A DNA stretch of 64,000 nt from contig NZ_FRCQ01000033.1 of assembly GCF_900142965.1 (NCBI RefSeq), positions 1-64,000 on the forward strand. Reading direction: 5' to 3'. The DNA is from Rhizobacter sp. OV335. Lineage in GTDB: Bacteria; Pseudomonadota; Gammaproteobacteria; Burkholderiales; Burkholderiaceae_C. The notes beneath the pieces are model-generated. The model ran no database searches. It worked only from the letters and a program-made list of their open reading frames with translations, and had not been told where the DNA came from. Below are positions 1 through 8,972 of the stretch, piece by piece; the first letter of the stretch is position 1, and each line of letters opens with the position of its first letter. Both the position numbers and the translations under genes were made by a program.

Positions 1-1772
1 TAGACGCTGATCGTGATCTGCCCGGGCTCGGCCACCTTGATCGGCAGGCTCCAGTCCGGATGCCACTGCGTGCTGGTCTTCAGCGCCCCTGCCGGCAGCG
101 TGGCGTTCGTCGTGGTCACCGCTGTGCAGTCCTGGCCCTGGTTCAGCCCGGTGACCTGCGCAACTTTCAGATTGCGCGTCAGATCGTTCAGGTAGCAGCT
201 TCGCTTGCCGTTGAAATCATCCCGGCTCGCGATGTTCCCGTTGGCGTCATAGGCCTGACTCCTGCTGCTCTGCAGGCTCCCCGCCCCCGCCGGCTGGGTC
301 TGGCTGCTGAAGTAGTTCTTGCCGTTCAGGCTGAGCGCGCTCCAGTTCGTCACCTGCCCGCTCGGCTCGGTCATCACGATGCCTTGCGGCAGGATCCAGT
401 CGTAGGTCCGCGCCACGTAGAGGCCCTCACGCTGCTCCGTCACCCGGATGCTCGGCGGTACCGCATAGCTCACCGCGTACTTGTCCACCCCGCCCGCATG
501 CTCGGTGCTGATCGCTCTTCCTTCCGTGTCGTAGCCGAAGGTGGCGTAGCGCACGCCGCGCTCGTCGCTGACGCCGGTCAGCGCCCACCCCAGGTCGGCG
601 CGCTCGTACAGCAGGGTCTTAGTCGTCCCGTTGTGCCAGGTGACGCTCGCAAGGTTGTTCTGGGCATCGAAGCCCAGCGTCGTCACCTGCCCGTTCGCAT
701 CGGTGATCGTGCTCATCCGCGTACTGCCCTCGGGCCCGGCGGTGTACGCGAAGTTCAGGCTGTGCCCGCGGTTGTCGCTCGCCTGGGTGAGCAGTCCTGC
801 GCCGTCGTAGCTCAAGTTCACCTGCGTGCCGTCGGTCCAGGCCATCGCCGTCAACCGGCCCGTGCTCGTGTACGTCTCCTGCACGTTGCTCGTGCTGTCG
901 TTGTAGACGTAGCCGCCGCCCGCCAGCGCGATGAATCGATCCGCGTTGCCCGGTTCGGCCGTCGGCGGCGTTGTTGCCGTGCTGGTCATCGTCCTGGAGA
1001 TGCCGTTGCCACGGTCGAACACCGTCGGGTTGGGCAGCGAGGGCGCCGTGCCCGCACTCCTCGTTCCCAGGCTCACCTGTCGGTGCAGGTTGCTGAACCA
1101 CAGCAGGCTGCCCAGCTTGCCGTAGCGCTGCACCTTGCCCGTCGGCCCCGAAGGAGGCGTCGTCCACACCTTCGGAATCTTGTCGCTGCTGTCGAAGGTG
1201 AACTGCAGCGTCGTGTTGCCCATCGCCAGCCCCGTGTCCACCACCTCGCGCTTCACGCCGCGCAGCGGGTAGATCGGGTTGCCCTTGCACACCTCGCACT
1301 CGGGGGGCGGCGGGCTCCATGCATAGGGCAGCAAGATCTCGTGGAGTTCGATCTCGCAGGCCTGCGTCGCCTCATTCCAGGCCAGCCCGTTCGGACACAG
1401 CGAGGCCCGATAGAAGTCCGGGTCTCGCGACGCCAACCACGCCGCGCCACTGCAACTCGTCTCGTAGTGAATGAACTGCCCGCCACTGTCGAACTGCGTC
1501 GCCGCGCGATAGCTGTCCAGCACGACCCTCAGCGCCGGCACATGCTGCACGCCTGCACCGTCCCAGCAGATGCCCGGCGCACCCAGGAACCCGCGCGCGA
1601 ACGCCTCGTAGTTCGCCGGGATCTCCCCGAGCGTCTTCACGCAGCGCGGCAAGCTTCCCGAGTCCAGGGTGTTGCAGTACTGGTACGGCTGCGACTGCGG
1701 GACTTGAGCGAACACCGGCATCACGCACGCACACGCCAGCAGCGCCAGCAGGCGCCACATCTTCGAAGTCAT
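1..1772 (-). CDS. RHS/YD-repeat secreted protein, N-terminal part (runs off left edge)
   Basis: Reading leftward from ATG at 1772, the frame stays open to base 1, giving about 590 residues without a stop. The N-terminus (MTSKMWRLLALLACACVMPVFA) is a clear Sec signal peptide. A Cys-containing domain follows to about residue 150. Then comes CKGNPIYPLRGVKRE, the entry signature seen before the RHS core, and from about residue 230 a series of degenerate YD repeats (LSYDGAGLL, FGYDTEGRA, AYDANGNIASRDD). RHS proteins form a beta-cocoon shell that usually encloses a C-terminal toxin; that part lies outside the window, so toxin type and immunity gene cannot be judged. No secretion genes are visible beside it. 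A long open frame on the opposite strand (60-1889) is a high-GC shadow. Confidence 0.85.
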   Translation of the reverse strand, partial: MTSKMWRLLALLACACVMPVFAQVPQSQPYQYCNTLDSGSLPRCVKTLGEIPANYEAFARGFLGAPGICWDGAGVQHVPALRVVLDSYRAATQFDSGGQFIHYETSCSGAAWLASRDPDFYRASLCPNGLAWNEATQACEIELHEILLPYAWSPPPPECEVCKGNPIYPLRGVKREVVDTGLAMGNTTLQFTFDSSDKIPKVWTTPPSGPTGKVQRYGKLGSLLWFSNLHRQVSLGTRSAGTAPSLPNPTVFDRGNGISRTMTSTATTPPTAEPGNADRFIALAGGGYVYNDSTSNVQETYTSTGRLTAMAWTDGTQVNLSYDGAGLLTQASDNRGHSLNFAYTAGPEGSTRMSTITDANGQVTTLGFDAQNNLASVTWHNGTTKTLLYERADLGWALTGVSDERGVRYATFGYDTEGRAISTEHAGGVDKYAVSYAVPPSIRVTEQREGLYVARTYDWILPQGIVMTEPSGQVTNWSALSLNGKNYFSSQTQPAGAGSLQSSRSQAYDANGNIASRDDFNGKRSCYLNDLTRNLKVAQVTGLNQGQDCTAVTTTNATLPAGALKTSTQWHPDWSLPIKVAEPGQITISV

Positions 1773-2045
1773 TCACGTCCTCCCAAACCGTTCCGAGGGA
1801 GCCGCCCCAACGCAATGAGTCGGGCGGCCTTCAGCGCGACATCGCAGCTTCTACTGCGGGCTGCATCGATGTCGCGGCGGGCGGATTAGACACGAACGAA
1901 ATGACGGAAACGAGTGCTTGTCGGGGTCTGACGACAGTTGTTGACGATCTGCAATTCGTTCACGAAACGTGAGGCTGCGTCATACCGGCGCGAATGATGC
2001 AGATCCATCGCATTTCAGCTGCGCGGCCCATCCGAATACGCGCAG

Positions 2046-2070
2046 GCCGGCAGGCTGGAAGCCTGCCGGC
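2046..2070 (-). terminator. Perfect 10-bp hairpin after the M14 peptidase gene
   Basis: GCCGGCAGGC, a 5-nt loop, then GCCTGCCGGC forms a perfect 10-bp stem. It sits 10 bp past the stop of the peptidase gene (minus strand). No T-run follows on either strand, so it is a weak or factor-assisted terminator at best. The rest of the 308-bp gap 1773-2080 shows only a short TCACG-AAA-CGTGA inverted repeat at 1960-1972. Confidence 0.45.
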
Positions 2071-2080
2071 CCTTCACGAC

Positions 2081-4297
2081 TTACCAGTTGAAGCCCAGCG
2101 TGTACTTCCCGCTGGTCGCGCCGGTGCCGCCGCTGTAGAACTTCACGCGCACATAGCGCGCCGACGCCGCAGTGTCGGTGTTGCTGACGCTCGCCGCATC
2201 GACGACGCCCGACCCCTTCTCGCTCGCGGCCAGCTGGGTGCCCGACGAGTTGTAGATGTAGAGGTCGTAGTCGCTCGACGCGTTGGGCGTCAGCGTGGCG
2301 GTCAGCGTCTTGCCGGCCGGCAGGTTGACGAGGAAGTAGTCACCATCGCTCGACGAGCCGATCGCGCCGTTCCACGTACCCACCGACGCCACTGCATTGG
2401 CGGTGCCGATGTTGTCATTCGGCTCGGTCTCGTTGTTGCCCGGCGTGACCACGCTCGCGATCTTCAGGAACTGCGCCGTCACCGGCCCCCATTGGCCCGA
2501 CGACACCTTGGCGCGCACGAACACCAGGTGCTTGCCCAGCGACAAGCCTGTCGTGGCCAGCGTGCCGCTGAGCGACTCGGTGGTCTGGTTGAAGCTGCCG
2601 TCGGTGGCCGTCAGCGCAATGGCCGTGGCACCGGCCACCCACGGCGGGGTGTCGATGTAGGCCTCGCCGCCGGTCACGTTCAGCACGGGCTCGGTGCCGT
2701 TGCTCTGGTTGAAGCGCGTGTCGGTGGCCGATGCCGTCAGCGACACCGGCGTGCCGGCGAGCACGCCGCCGCCGCTGGCATCGCTGCCGAGCGCCACCGT
2801 GGTCACGTCGGCGCCGGCCGGCGTCTGGTACGGCGCGCGCACCACCTTGGCGGCGTAGATCAGCGCCGGCAGGTTCTTCGGCTTGGTCGTGCTGTTGTAC
2901 GTGGTGCAGCTCTCGAAGAAGCTGGACCCCAGCTCGATCGTGTAGGCCGCCACGCCGAGCTCGCCATAGCTCGGGCCGTCGCTGGTGCCGTCGGTGGCGT
3001 ACAGGCCGATCGACTGCTCCGGCGTGTAGCCGTTGAAGTACGCGAAGCGGCGGCCCAGCGTCTGCAGCGCGGTGGCGTTGGCCGTCGGCGTGCTCGTGGT
3101 GCCCCAGGGCCACAGCACCAGCTGGCTGTAGCTGTGCACGTCGATGTGGATGCCCGAGGTGTCGACCGGCGCGCCGTCACCGGGATTCGGGCCGCGGCGA
3201 TCCGGGAAGATGCTGCGGATGTAGTTCTGCACCGCCTGCGTCTCGGGCTCGGAGCCGGCCGACGCGCCGCGGTAGGTGAGGTCGCACTGGCTGCCGCTGG
3301 AGCCCGAGCCCCCGGTGCTGTTCCAGCCGAACGTGAAGTTGCGGTTCAGGTCGGCACCGCGGGTGTTGCTGGTGGCGCCGCAGTAGGCGGTGTTGGTGTT
3401 CTTGCGCCACGAGAGCCCACCCTCGGCCTTCTTGCGGCCGTCGGGGTTGGTCTGCAGCAGCAGGTGCACCTCGTGGTGGTCGACGATCCAGGTCGCGTCG
3501 GGGTCGGTGCCGTAGCCGTTGAGCAGCCAGCGCGCGAACTCCAGGTTCAGCGGCGCGGTGGTGTATTCGCGGGCGTGAATGGCACTGTTGACGAACAGCT
3601 TGGGCTTGGTGCCGCCGATGGCACTGTTGGTGATCTTCAGCACCCGCATGTCGTAGCCGCCGGAGCCGACGGTCTTCTGCCAGGAGTCGCCGATGTCGAT
3701 CCAGCTCGCGAGCGTCGGGTAGGTGGTGGTGAAGGCCGCCGCGGCGGTGAAGGTTTCTTCGACCGTCTCGTAGCAGGCGAAGCCGGGGATCGACTGGATG
3801 GTGGCGTCGCCGGCAGCGGCGCCGGTGATGCCGGTGCCGTCGGTGGACGCACCAGGTGCCGTGGTGCGGCTCTTGGCATCGGCGGCGGCCTGGATGGCGG
3901 CCAGGAAATCGTCGCGGCGCTGGATGAACTCGGGCGCGTTCTCGATGCGGAAGCCGAAGCTGCGCAGCGCGGCGATGTCGGCCGCATCGAGTTCGAGGAC
4001 GAGGAAGCCTTGCTCGTAGTTGGATTCGAGCAGGTTGGCGTGGAAGGTGACGGCGGCCTTGCGCAGCATGGCTGCGTCGGGGTAGAAGGCCTTGTAGATG
4101 TTGGTGCGCTGCTTTTCCTGCTGTCGCAGCAGGCGCATCTCGGTGGCGGAGTCTTGAGGCGTGGCCACCTGGCCGGGCAGGCGCGCCGGGGTGGTGGGGC
4201 TGGACTGCGTGGACTGCGAGAAAGCTGACGGTACTGCGGAAACTGCAAGGAACAACGCGGCAATTGCCGCCCGCGGTTGCGGACGTACGTTGGTCAT
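2081..4297 (-). CDS. Secreted M14 zinc carboxypeptidase with C-terminal PPC domain
   Basis: 738 residues from ATG at 4297; an AGGGAG leader lies just upstream, and the next Met upstream (4378) has no support. Residues 1-28 are a signal peptide (cleavage after AFSQ likely). The M14 zinc site is intact: HARE (H241, E244), then H388 in GIHIDVHSY, with catalytic E455 in YTIELGSS. Around residues 650-720 is a pre-peptidase C-terminal (PPC) domain: NETEPNDN, GDYFLVNLPAG, SSDYDLYIYNSSG. These domains typically aid secretion or folding and are removed. The likely role is extracellular removal of C-terminal residues during protein scavenging. A single-gene transcript appears likely, ending at the hairpin at 2046-2070. 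Confidence 0.93.
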   Translation of the reverse strand: MTNVRPQPRAAIAALFLAVSAVPSAFSQSTQSSPTTPARLPGQVATPQDSATEMRLLRQQEKQRTNIYKAFYPDAAMLRKAAVTFHANLLESNYEQGFLVLELDAADIAALRSFGFRIENAPEFIQRRDDFLAAIQAAADAKSRTTAPGASTDGTGITGAAAGDATIQSIPGFACYETVEETFTAAAAFTTTYPTLASWIDIGDSWQKTVGSGGYDMRVLKITNSAIGGTKPKLFVNSAIHAREYTTAPLNLEFARWLLNGYGTDPDATWIVDHHEVHLLLQTNPDGRKKAEGGLSWRKNTNTAYCGATSNTRGADLNRNFTFGWNSTGGSGSSGSQCDLTYRGASAGSEPETQAVQNYIRSIFPDRRGPNPGDGAPVDTSGIHIDVHSYSQLVLWPWGTTSTPTANATALQTLGRRFAYFNGYTPEQSIGLYATDGTSDGPSYGELGVAAYTIELGSSFFESCTTYNSTTKPKNLPALIYAAKVVRAPYQTPAGADVTTVALGSDASGGGVLAGTPVSLTASATDTRFNQSNGTEPVLNVTGGEAYIDTPPWVAGATAIALTATDGSFNQTTESLSGTLATTGLSLGKHLVFVRAKVSSGQWGPVTAQFLKIASVVTPGNNETEPNDNIGTANAVASVGTWNGAIGSSSDGDYFLVNLPAGKTLTATLTPNASSDYDLYIYNSSGTQLAASEKGSGVVDAASVSNTDTAASARYVRVKFYSGGTGATSGKYTLGFNW

Positions 4298-4434
4298 GGA
4301 ACGCTCCCTGTGGTTTACGGTACCAGCCCAGCTGCGTGGGCTGGATCGGCGCGCGCTCTCGGCTGGGGATCGACCCATCGGAGCGCCGAATGATTCTGGG
4401 CGACTTCTCCCTGTTCGGCGATGGGAGTAACAAG

Positions 4435-4890
4435 ATGAACAAGGTTATTTATTGGGTATTGGCAATGGCCGCGTGTTGCGGTAATTCGCGTGCGTGCGAA
4501 GGGGATGCCGCGCAATGGGCGCGCGACTTTGCTGCATTGCGAACAGTGCGCGGACACTTTGATGGTGGAAGCTGGGCAGCGGATGTGGACCGCTGGCAAG
4601 GGCGCAAGCATCGGCTGATGCAATGCCTGGCTGCTGGGTTGTCAACAGCGGGGACGCCGGTGGCGCAGGTGGTAGCGCGGATGGGGGAGCCGGATGCGCG
4701 GGTGGCGTGCCCGTCGGCGGCGTGCGACGGGGTGGTTCGGCTGATGGAAACGCGGGGGGAAGGCGAGCGGGTGGTGGCTGAAGGCACCCAGCTGTGGGTC
4801 TACCTGTGGCGCGGGCAGCACGATCGGTTGGTGTTCACCGTGCTCGCCGGCAAGGTATCTGACGTGGCGTGGGCGTATGCGCTGGAGTGA
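4435..4890 (+). CDS. Small exported protein, BamE/SmpA-like motif, function unknown
   Basis: 151 residues. ATG at 4435 has GGGAG eight bases upstream; longer starts at 4264 and 4390 would overlap the promoter of the divergent peptidase. The N-terminus (MNKVIYWVLAMAACCGNSRA) looks like a signal peptide. The middle has TPVAQVVARMGEPDARV, which resembles the 'V...lG.P' strand-turn of BamE/SmpA-type small outer-membrane proteins, followed by beta-like segments ending in LWVYLWRG. I do not assign a function. It is convergent with the GST gene, with 7 bp between stops. Confidence 0.7.
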   Translation: MNKVIYWVLAMAACCGNSRACEGDAAQWARDFAALRTVRGHFDGGSWAADVDRWQGRKHRLMQCLAAGLSTAGTPVAQVVARMGEPDARVACPSAACDGVVRLMETRGEGERVVAEGTQLWVYLWRGQHDRLVFTVLAGKVSDVAWAYALE

Positions 4891-4897
4891 CTCCGCG

Positions 4898-5542
4898 CTA
4901 GGCTGCCTCGACCCGGGCGCAGTACGACTCGAAGGTGCGCTTCCATGCGGAGCGGGCCAGGCATCGGTCGCGGTACGACACGAGCTTCGGATACGGCGCG
5001 ATCAATGACGCGTCCTTGATGCCCGACGAGAGCACGTGCGCCATCAGGATGTCGGCGACGGTGAAGTTGTCTGTCGCGACGAACTCGCGGTTGGCGAACC
5101 AGCGCTCCAGGTTGCCCAGCATCCGGTTCACCCAGCCGACCAGGAACTGGCGGTGCTTGCCGCAGCTGCCATCGGCCGACCAGTCGAGCACCATCAGGCT
5201 GAGCAACGGCATCTCGACCGAGTTCATCGCGGCGAAGCACCAGCGCATCACCTGCGCCTCGCCGGCGCGGTCGGCGGGCATCAGGCGGCCAGACTTCTTG
5301 GCGAGGTGGACGACGATGGCGGCGGATTCGGACAGCAGCAGGCCGTCATCGTCGATCGACGGGATCTGCTCGAACGGGCTGAGCCGGCGATAGGCCTCGG
5401 TGTTCAGGTCGTGCGCGGGGTGGTCCATGCCGGCGATCTCGAACGGGATCTGCATCTCTTCGAGCGCCCACAGCACGCGCAGGTCACGGGTGTGGCCTCG
5501 GGCGCCGGCGTTGACTTTGGAGAAGCCGTAGAGCTTGAGCAT
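4898..5542 (-). CDS. Glutathione S-transferase family protein
   Basis: 214 residues, the normal GST length. The N-terminal thioredoxin fold has the cis-Pro and Glu/Ser motif that bind glutathione (SPFEQIPSIDDDGLLLSESAAI, about residues 55-76). The C-terminal all-alpha domain carries the N-capping box FTVADILMAHVL near residue 160. The enzyme would be a cytosolic dimer conjugating or reducing electrophiles with glutathione; the substrate is unknown. The ATG is preceded by AAGGACCTTCC. No partner gene is apparent. The gap 5543-5829 on its left shows no coding or RNA signal and marks the edge of the accessory island. Confidence 0.9.
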   Translation of the reverse strand: MLKLYGFSKVNAGARGHTRDLRVLWALEEMQIPFEIAGMDHPAHDLNTEAYRRLSPFEQIPSIDDDGLLLSESAAIVVHLAKKSGRLMPADRAGEAQVMRWCFAAMNSVEMPLLSLMVLDWSADGSCGKHRQFLVGWVNRMLGNLERWFANREFVATDNFTVADILMAHVLSSGIKDASLIAPYPKLVSYRDRCLARSAWKRTFESYCARVEAA

Positions 5543-5829
5543 GGAAGGTCCTTTGCTGAGTCCGACGTGCCGTGAAGGGTAGCGGCATCGCGATGTGGGA
5601 TGCGCAAAACCTAGGGATAGTCTGCATAGCTGGTGATTCCGAGGGTTGCTGTCCCGCTAAAGCGGTAGAGACGCCCGGCACCGGGGCCGCGCTGGACCGT
5701 CTGCGCCTTTTGCTGCGACAGCGGACGCACTGCGGGCGCACCCATCCCTCGGCCACCAACTTTCTTCGCGCCATCCCCGAGTTCGGATCTGCGCAGTGGT
5801 CTTAGCAAGCCCTCAGGATCGAACCTTGG

Positions 5830-7524
5830 TTAGCTCTCTCGGATAAATACCTCGATCTCAACGCCGTCGAAGCTGTAGAGCGTCTTGCTGATTTGCTGTG
5901 CCAAAGAGGCGTCTACAGGTGAGGATTCGGTTGGCGCGTGTCGGGCAGCGACTATCCGGAGGACGTCGGCGCTGGACAGGCAGCCATGTACGGTGCGGGC
6001 GAATTCAGGCCATGAAACCCAGGCACTGCGCCTGTCGGCGCTCGCTTCGCCCGAAAAGCGAGCGGCGTGACGAGTCATCACGATCAGGACAGGTGGTCCG
6101 GACGACTTTGCCGATAGGTTCCTGATCCCCAACGCGGCCATTACCGTGCCTGAATCCCGGTTTGCAACCCATCCATGGACCCGGTCAACCCAGGTCCCGG
6201 CGCCCAACATGTTGCGCCGCCGGCTATCCCGTTCACGCAGGGACCGGGAAGACACGTCGTACCACTTGATCTGGACCAGCGCGACCGTGCCGTGGAGGTG
6301 GTCCACGATCGCGGCGTCGATGTCGGTGAGCACGCTGCCGTCTTGCCTCTTCAGCTTGAAACCTGATGGGGCGACCTCGTAGCGGGGCCCAGGAAATAGT
6401 GCCGCGAGTTCCTTGCGAAGCCGGTCCTCACGTGCGTCTACGGCCGTGTCCCAGTCCCTACGGTAGTGCCCGCGAAGGTGCCGGACCATGCCCACGAAAG
6501 GGTTCAGGAGCGCCGACATCGAGGGCACCAATGCAAAGTCCGGGCCGAGGTCCACGTAGAACGGGAAGGGGGTGTCGTAGTGTGACAACCACCCTGGGTT
6601 GGACTCCCCATCGAGCGTCATGGACCGCGTCGCCATGTCGGCCCACACAGGCTCGTACCCATTGGCGTGCCATCCGTGCGCGATATCACCGCGGGTGCGG
6701 TACAGCGTGAGCAGATTACGAAGGTCAAGATGCCTGTGCGTCGAGACGAGCCGTGTGCAGAACTCGAGGTGGCTTAGCGCCTGCGCTGCGACAAGCCGGC
6801 AGGCATCCTTCCATTGCCGGAATGTCCGCCCCCCGACCATCGCGTCGTCAGCGAGTGCCGTGGCTTCGGGCCACCAAGCCTCAAGCTGTCTGATGCGCTG
6901 TAGGCCGCGCTCCATCAGCGCTTCGTCGAAGGAGTAGCGGATAAACCATCCCCCGAGATCCGTGCTGGACCGCTCATCCAGTCGGCGCCTGATGCGCTTC
7001 AGTTGAGCGGCGCTCAGCGGTGCCAGCGCGCCCGTTGTCTTTAGCTGCTGCGCGATTAGCCAAAGTTCAGCGTGGCGATCAGCTGCCTCGGCGCGACCAT
7101 GTTCAATTTCTATCGTTAACCGGCGCTCACCTTCGAACTTGGTCCTGCTCAATCCGTAGCGTTCCAGACTCGCGAGGCGATGGAGCGAGTGCAGGGTGCC
7201 ACACCGCCAGAGGTAGTTGTCCATGTACTCCGTAAGCCGGTCGCTCGAAGGGCCCCACGGCATCGGACCGCTGCAAGAACCGACCTTGGCTAGCAATGGC
7301 TGCAGGGCCGGCGCGGCACCCATCAACATCTGGTGACGGGCGACGTCATGCTTCACCAGGTCCAATCGGTTCGGAGCCATCCGGAATGCGAACGCACACA
7401 TGTCAAGCGTCCGGAATATTTCCGTGATCGCCTGGCGCTCGCAGCCTGCAACCGCCGTAGCGGCCGCTGCCTGGTTCTCGGCAATCAGTCGCCCGAGCAA
7501 TTCGACCGCGCGTCCACCTTCCAC
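5830..7524 (-). CDS. Island protein with PD-(D/E)XK-like nuclease region and an internal Rx4H motif
   Basis: 564 residues from GTG at 7524, which has GGGAGG seven bases upstream. The start lies 26 bp after the stop of the receiver-HEPN gene, so the two are co-transcribed. The first 270 residues are helical and unrecognised. Near residue 280 is TRGDIAHG, an Rx4H arrangement like HEPN RNases. From about residue 360 the chain turns alpha/beta: RLRKELAALFPGPRYEV, then TDIDAAIVD (about 400-408) and ALVQIKW (about 415-421), which fits the D...(D/E/Q)xK core of restriction-like nucleases. The tail VEIEVFIRES ends the protein. Codon use is less GC3-biased than the surroundings, consistent with transfer. 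The role is inferred to be nucleic-acid cleavage in defence; no known family was recognised. Confidence 0.7.
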   Translation of the reverse strand: MEGGRAVELLGRLIAENQAAAATAVAGCERQAITEIFRTLDMCAFAFRMAPNRLDLVKHDVARHQMLMGAAPALQPLLAKVGSCSGPMPWGPSSDRLTEYMDNYLWRCGTLHSLHRLASLERYGLSRTKFEGERRLTIEIEHGRAEAADRHAELWLIAQQLKTTGALAPLSAAQLKRIRRRLDERSSTDLGGWFIRYSFDEALMERGLQRIRQLEAWWPEATALADDAMVGGRTFRQWKDACRLVAAQALSHLEFCTRLVSTHRHLDLRNLLTLYRTRGDIAHGWHANGYEPVWADMATRSMTLDGESNPGWLSHYDTPFPFYVDLGPDFALVPSMSALLNPFVGMVRHLRGHYRRDWDTAVDAREDRLRKELAALFPGPRYEVAPSGFKLKRQDGSVLTDIDAAIVDHLHGTVALVQIKWYDVSSRSLRERDSRRRNMLGAGTWVDRVHGWVANRDSGTVMAALGIRNLSAKSSGPPVLIVMTRHAARFSGEASADRRSAWVSWPEFARTVHGCLSSADVLRIVAARHAPTESSPVDASLAQQISKTLYSFDGVEIEVFIRES

Positions 7525-7550
7525 GCACTTACCTCCCGGATGGGCCGTCG

Positions 7551-8465
7551 CTAGGTCTTCCCGAGCAACGTGAGGATTTCGTTCAGGGCAGCCCGCTGCG
7601 CGCGCAGTTGCTGCCTGAGCAGAAGTGTGCGTGCTGCGTCGAAGGCCTCCTCGACGTTGTCCTTGATTTCGAAAACTGGGAATCCGTCCACGTGTCTCTT
7701 GGGCTTTTGGTGCGCGAGTGCGTTCCGCCATTGCAGCAGATCCTTGATGCTGCCAATGCCCTCCTTGTACTGCTTCAGACCCTCGTGGTCCTTGCATAGG
7801 CTGACCGCCATATCCACCCGGCGGCTGCTATCAAATGACCGCGCCTTCACGAGTGTCTCGAAGTCCACAGGGTCAAGTTTGACGATGGCATCGATGAGCG
7901 CCTCGATCTCGCCGAAGTGGGCATGATCTCCCTCTTTGACGAGGACCTTGAGGCTCTTGACAACCGGACGCATCTTTTCCAGCAAGCGCTTGCACAACTC
8001 AACTTGCTTGCCGGCTTCAAAGCTGGCGTGCACTGCGCGAATCACGTCTGTCACTAAGTGGTCGAGGTCCGCTACGCCTGCCATAACGATGCCACGCATG
8101 TTCTCGACGTCCACCACCTTACGCACCGTCAGGTTGAAGACGTCTTTGATCTTCCTCAACAACTGTTCCGTAGGACGGCCGGAATAAAAGACCCCCTCCA
8201 AACCGCGATCGGCCGCTTCTTGGCGAAGCTTCGGCACGCCGCTGGCCGAATAAAAGATGACCTCTGTGAGGCAGTTCTGGTCGCGGATCTGCCGGATGAC
8301 GTCGCTTCCATGCAGGTCACCGTTATCACCGTCGCCATCCGCGATGTTGTAGTCGATGATCAAGAGGTCGAATTGCGATCCATCGACTGCGGCCCTGATT
8401 TCCTCAGGTGACATTCGATACTCCAACTTGAGGTCAAAGCCTTGCGACTCGACGTACTCCTTCAA
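7551..8465 (-). CDS. Receiver-like domain fused to HEPN-like domain, 5' end lost
   Basis: The frame is open from 8498, but the only plausible initiator inside it is TTG at 8465 (304 residues), without a Shine-Dalgarno. The protein starts in the middle of a receiver fold: the first beta strand (IAAFDSF, 8478-8498) precedes the TTG and has no start codon. Seen: phosphoacceptor-like D38 in FDLLIIDYN, FYSASG as the Thr/Ser strand, and GVFYSGRP where the conserved Lys is replaced by Arg. A helical region follows, then WRNALAHQ (R247 to H252), an Rx4H motif typical of HEPN ribonucleases. So it looks like a signal-gated RNase subunit. The upstream TAG at 8499 directly abuts the truncated vsr, so this gene was probably shortened by a deletion and may be inactive. 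Confidence 0.7.
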   Translation of the reverse strand: MKEYVESQGFDLKLEYRMSPEEIRAAVDGSQFDLLIIDYNIADGDGDNGDLHGSDVIRQIRDQNCLTEVIFYSASGVPKLRQEAADRGLEGVFYSGRPTEQLLRKIKDVFNLTVRKVVDVENMRGIVMAGVADLDHLVTDVIRAVHASFEAGKQVELCKRLLEKMRPVVKSLKVLVKEGDHAHFGEIEALIDAIVKLDPVDFETLVKARSFDSSRRVDMAVSLCKDHEGLKQYKEGIGSIKDLLQWRNALAHQKPKRHVDGFPVFEIKDNVEEAFDAARTLLLRQQLRAQRAALNEILTLLGKT

Positions 8466-8484
8466 GTCGTCGGTTTCGAAGCTA

Positions 8485-8715
8485 TCAAATGCGGCAATCT
8501 AAGTGGCCATGCCAGAAGCATCCGTGTACGAACACCACGGCCCGATACTTTGGGAACACCAAATCAGGCCGGCCAGGCAAGGCGGGAGCATGGAGCCGGT
8601 AACGGAGTCCCCGAGCGTGCAGCAAGCTCCGGAGGCGCAACTCTGGCTTGGTGTCCTTTCCGCGGATACGGGACATCCGCTCGGAGCGCTCGGCCGGGGT
8701 CAGGAAGTCAGTCAT
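8485..8715 (-). pseudogene. vsr: Very short patch repair endonuclease, 3'-truncated
   Basis: 76 residues matching the first half of Vsr (usual length about 140-150). The N-terminal PAERSERMSRIRGKDTKPE is the family hallmark. RPDLVF supplies the first catalytic Asp and FVHGCFWHGH the two His; then the frame becomes LDCRI and stops. The lost half includes the second metal-ligand Asp and the Zn/DNA-binding tail, so the enzyme should be dead. Vsr nicks T:G mismatches made by deamination of 5-methylcytosine and is normally next to a cytosine methyltransferase; none is present here. The break coincides with the 5' break of the receiver gene on the same strand. Confidence 0.85.
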
Positions 8716-8972
8716 GGCACCTGCTACTGCTGGTCACTTTGCGCGGCCCCATTTCCTTGCCAGCATCCGCCAGAAACCTTGAGTGCAGGTCAACTGGTTG
8801 GAGGCAACGCCCTGTTTTCAGGGTATCCGAGATGCCGTATTGGCTGCGCTAAAGCCCCTTGTATGAGTTCAATCTCGAGCCATGCGCCCACACTCGGCAA
8901 CGTCGTCGGGCGTCTCGACGTCCAGTCAAACTTGCATCATCATTCAGTCCTCGAAAGCCGAAGGAGAAGCGC

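Noticed and set aside
60-1889. 609-residue open frame on the plus strand
   Set aside because: It is antisense to the RHS gene; Arg/Ala/His-rich composition is typical of a GC-rich shadow frame.
1960-1972. TCACG-AAA-CGTGA inverted repeat upstream of the RHS gene
   Set aside because: Too short to separate from chance in a 300-bp gap; not listed as an operator.
1994-4228. 744-residue plus-strand frame
   Set aside because: Lies opposite the M14 peptidase, which has signal peptide and full zinc site; no family resemblance in this frame.
5543-5829. Short frames in this gap (for example 5611-5808)
   Set aside because: No leader, no recognisable product, atypical codon use; treated as island edge without genes.
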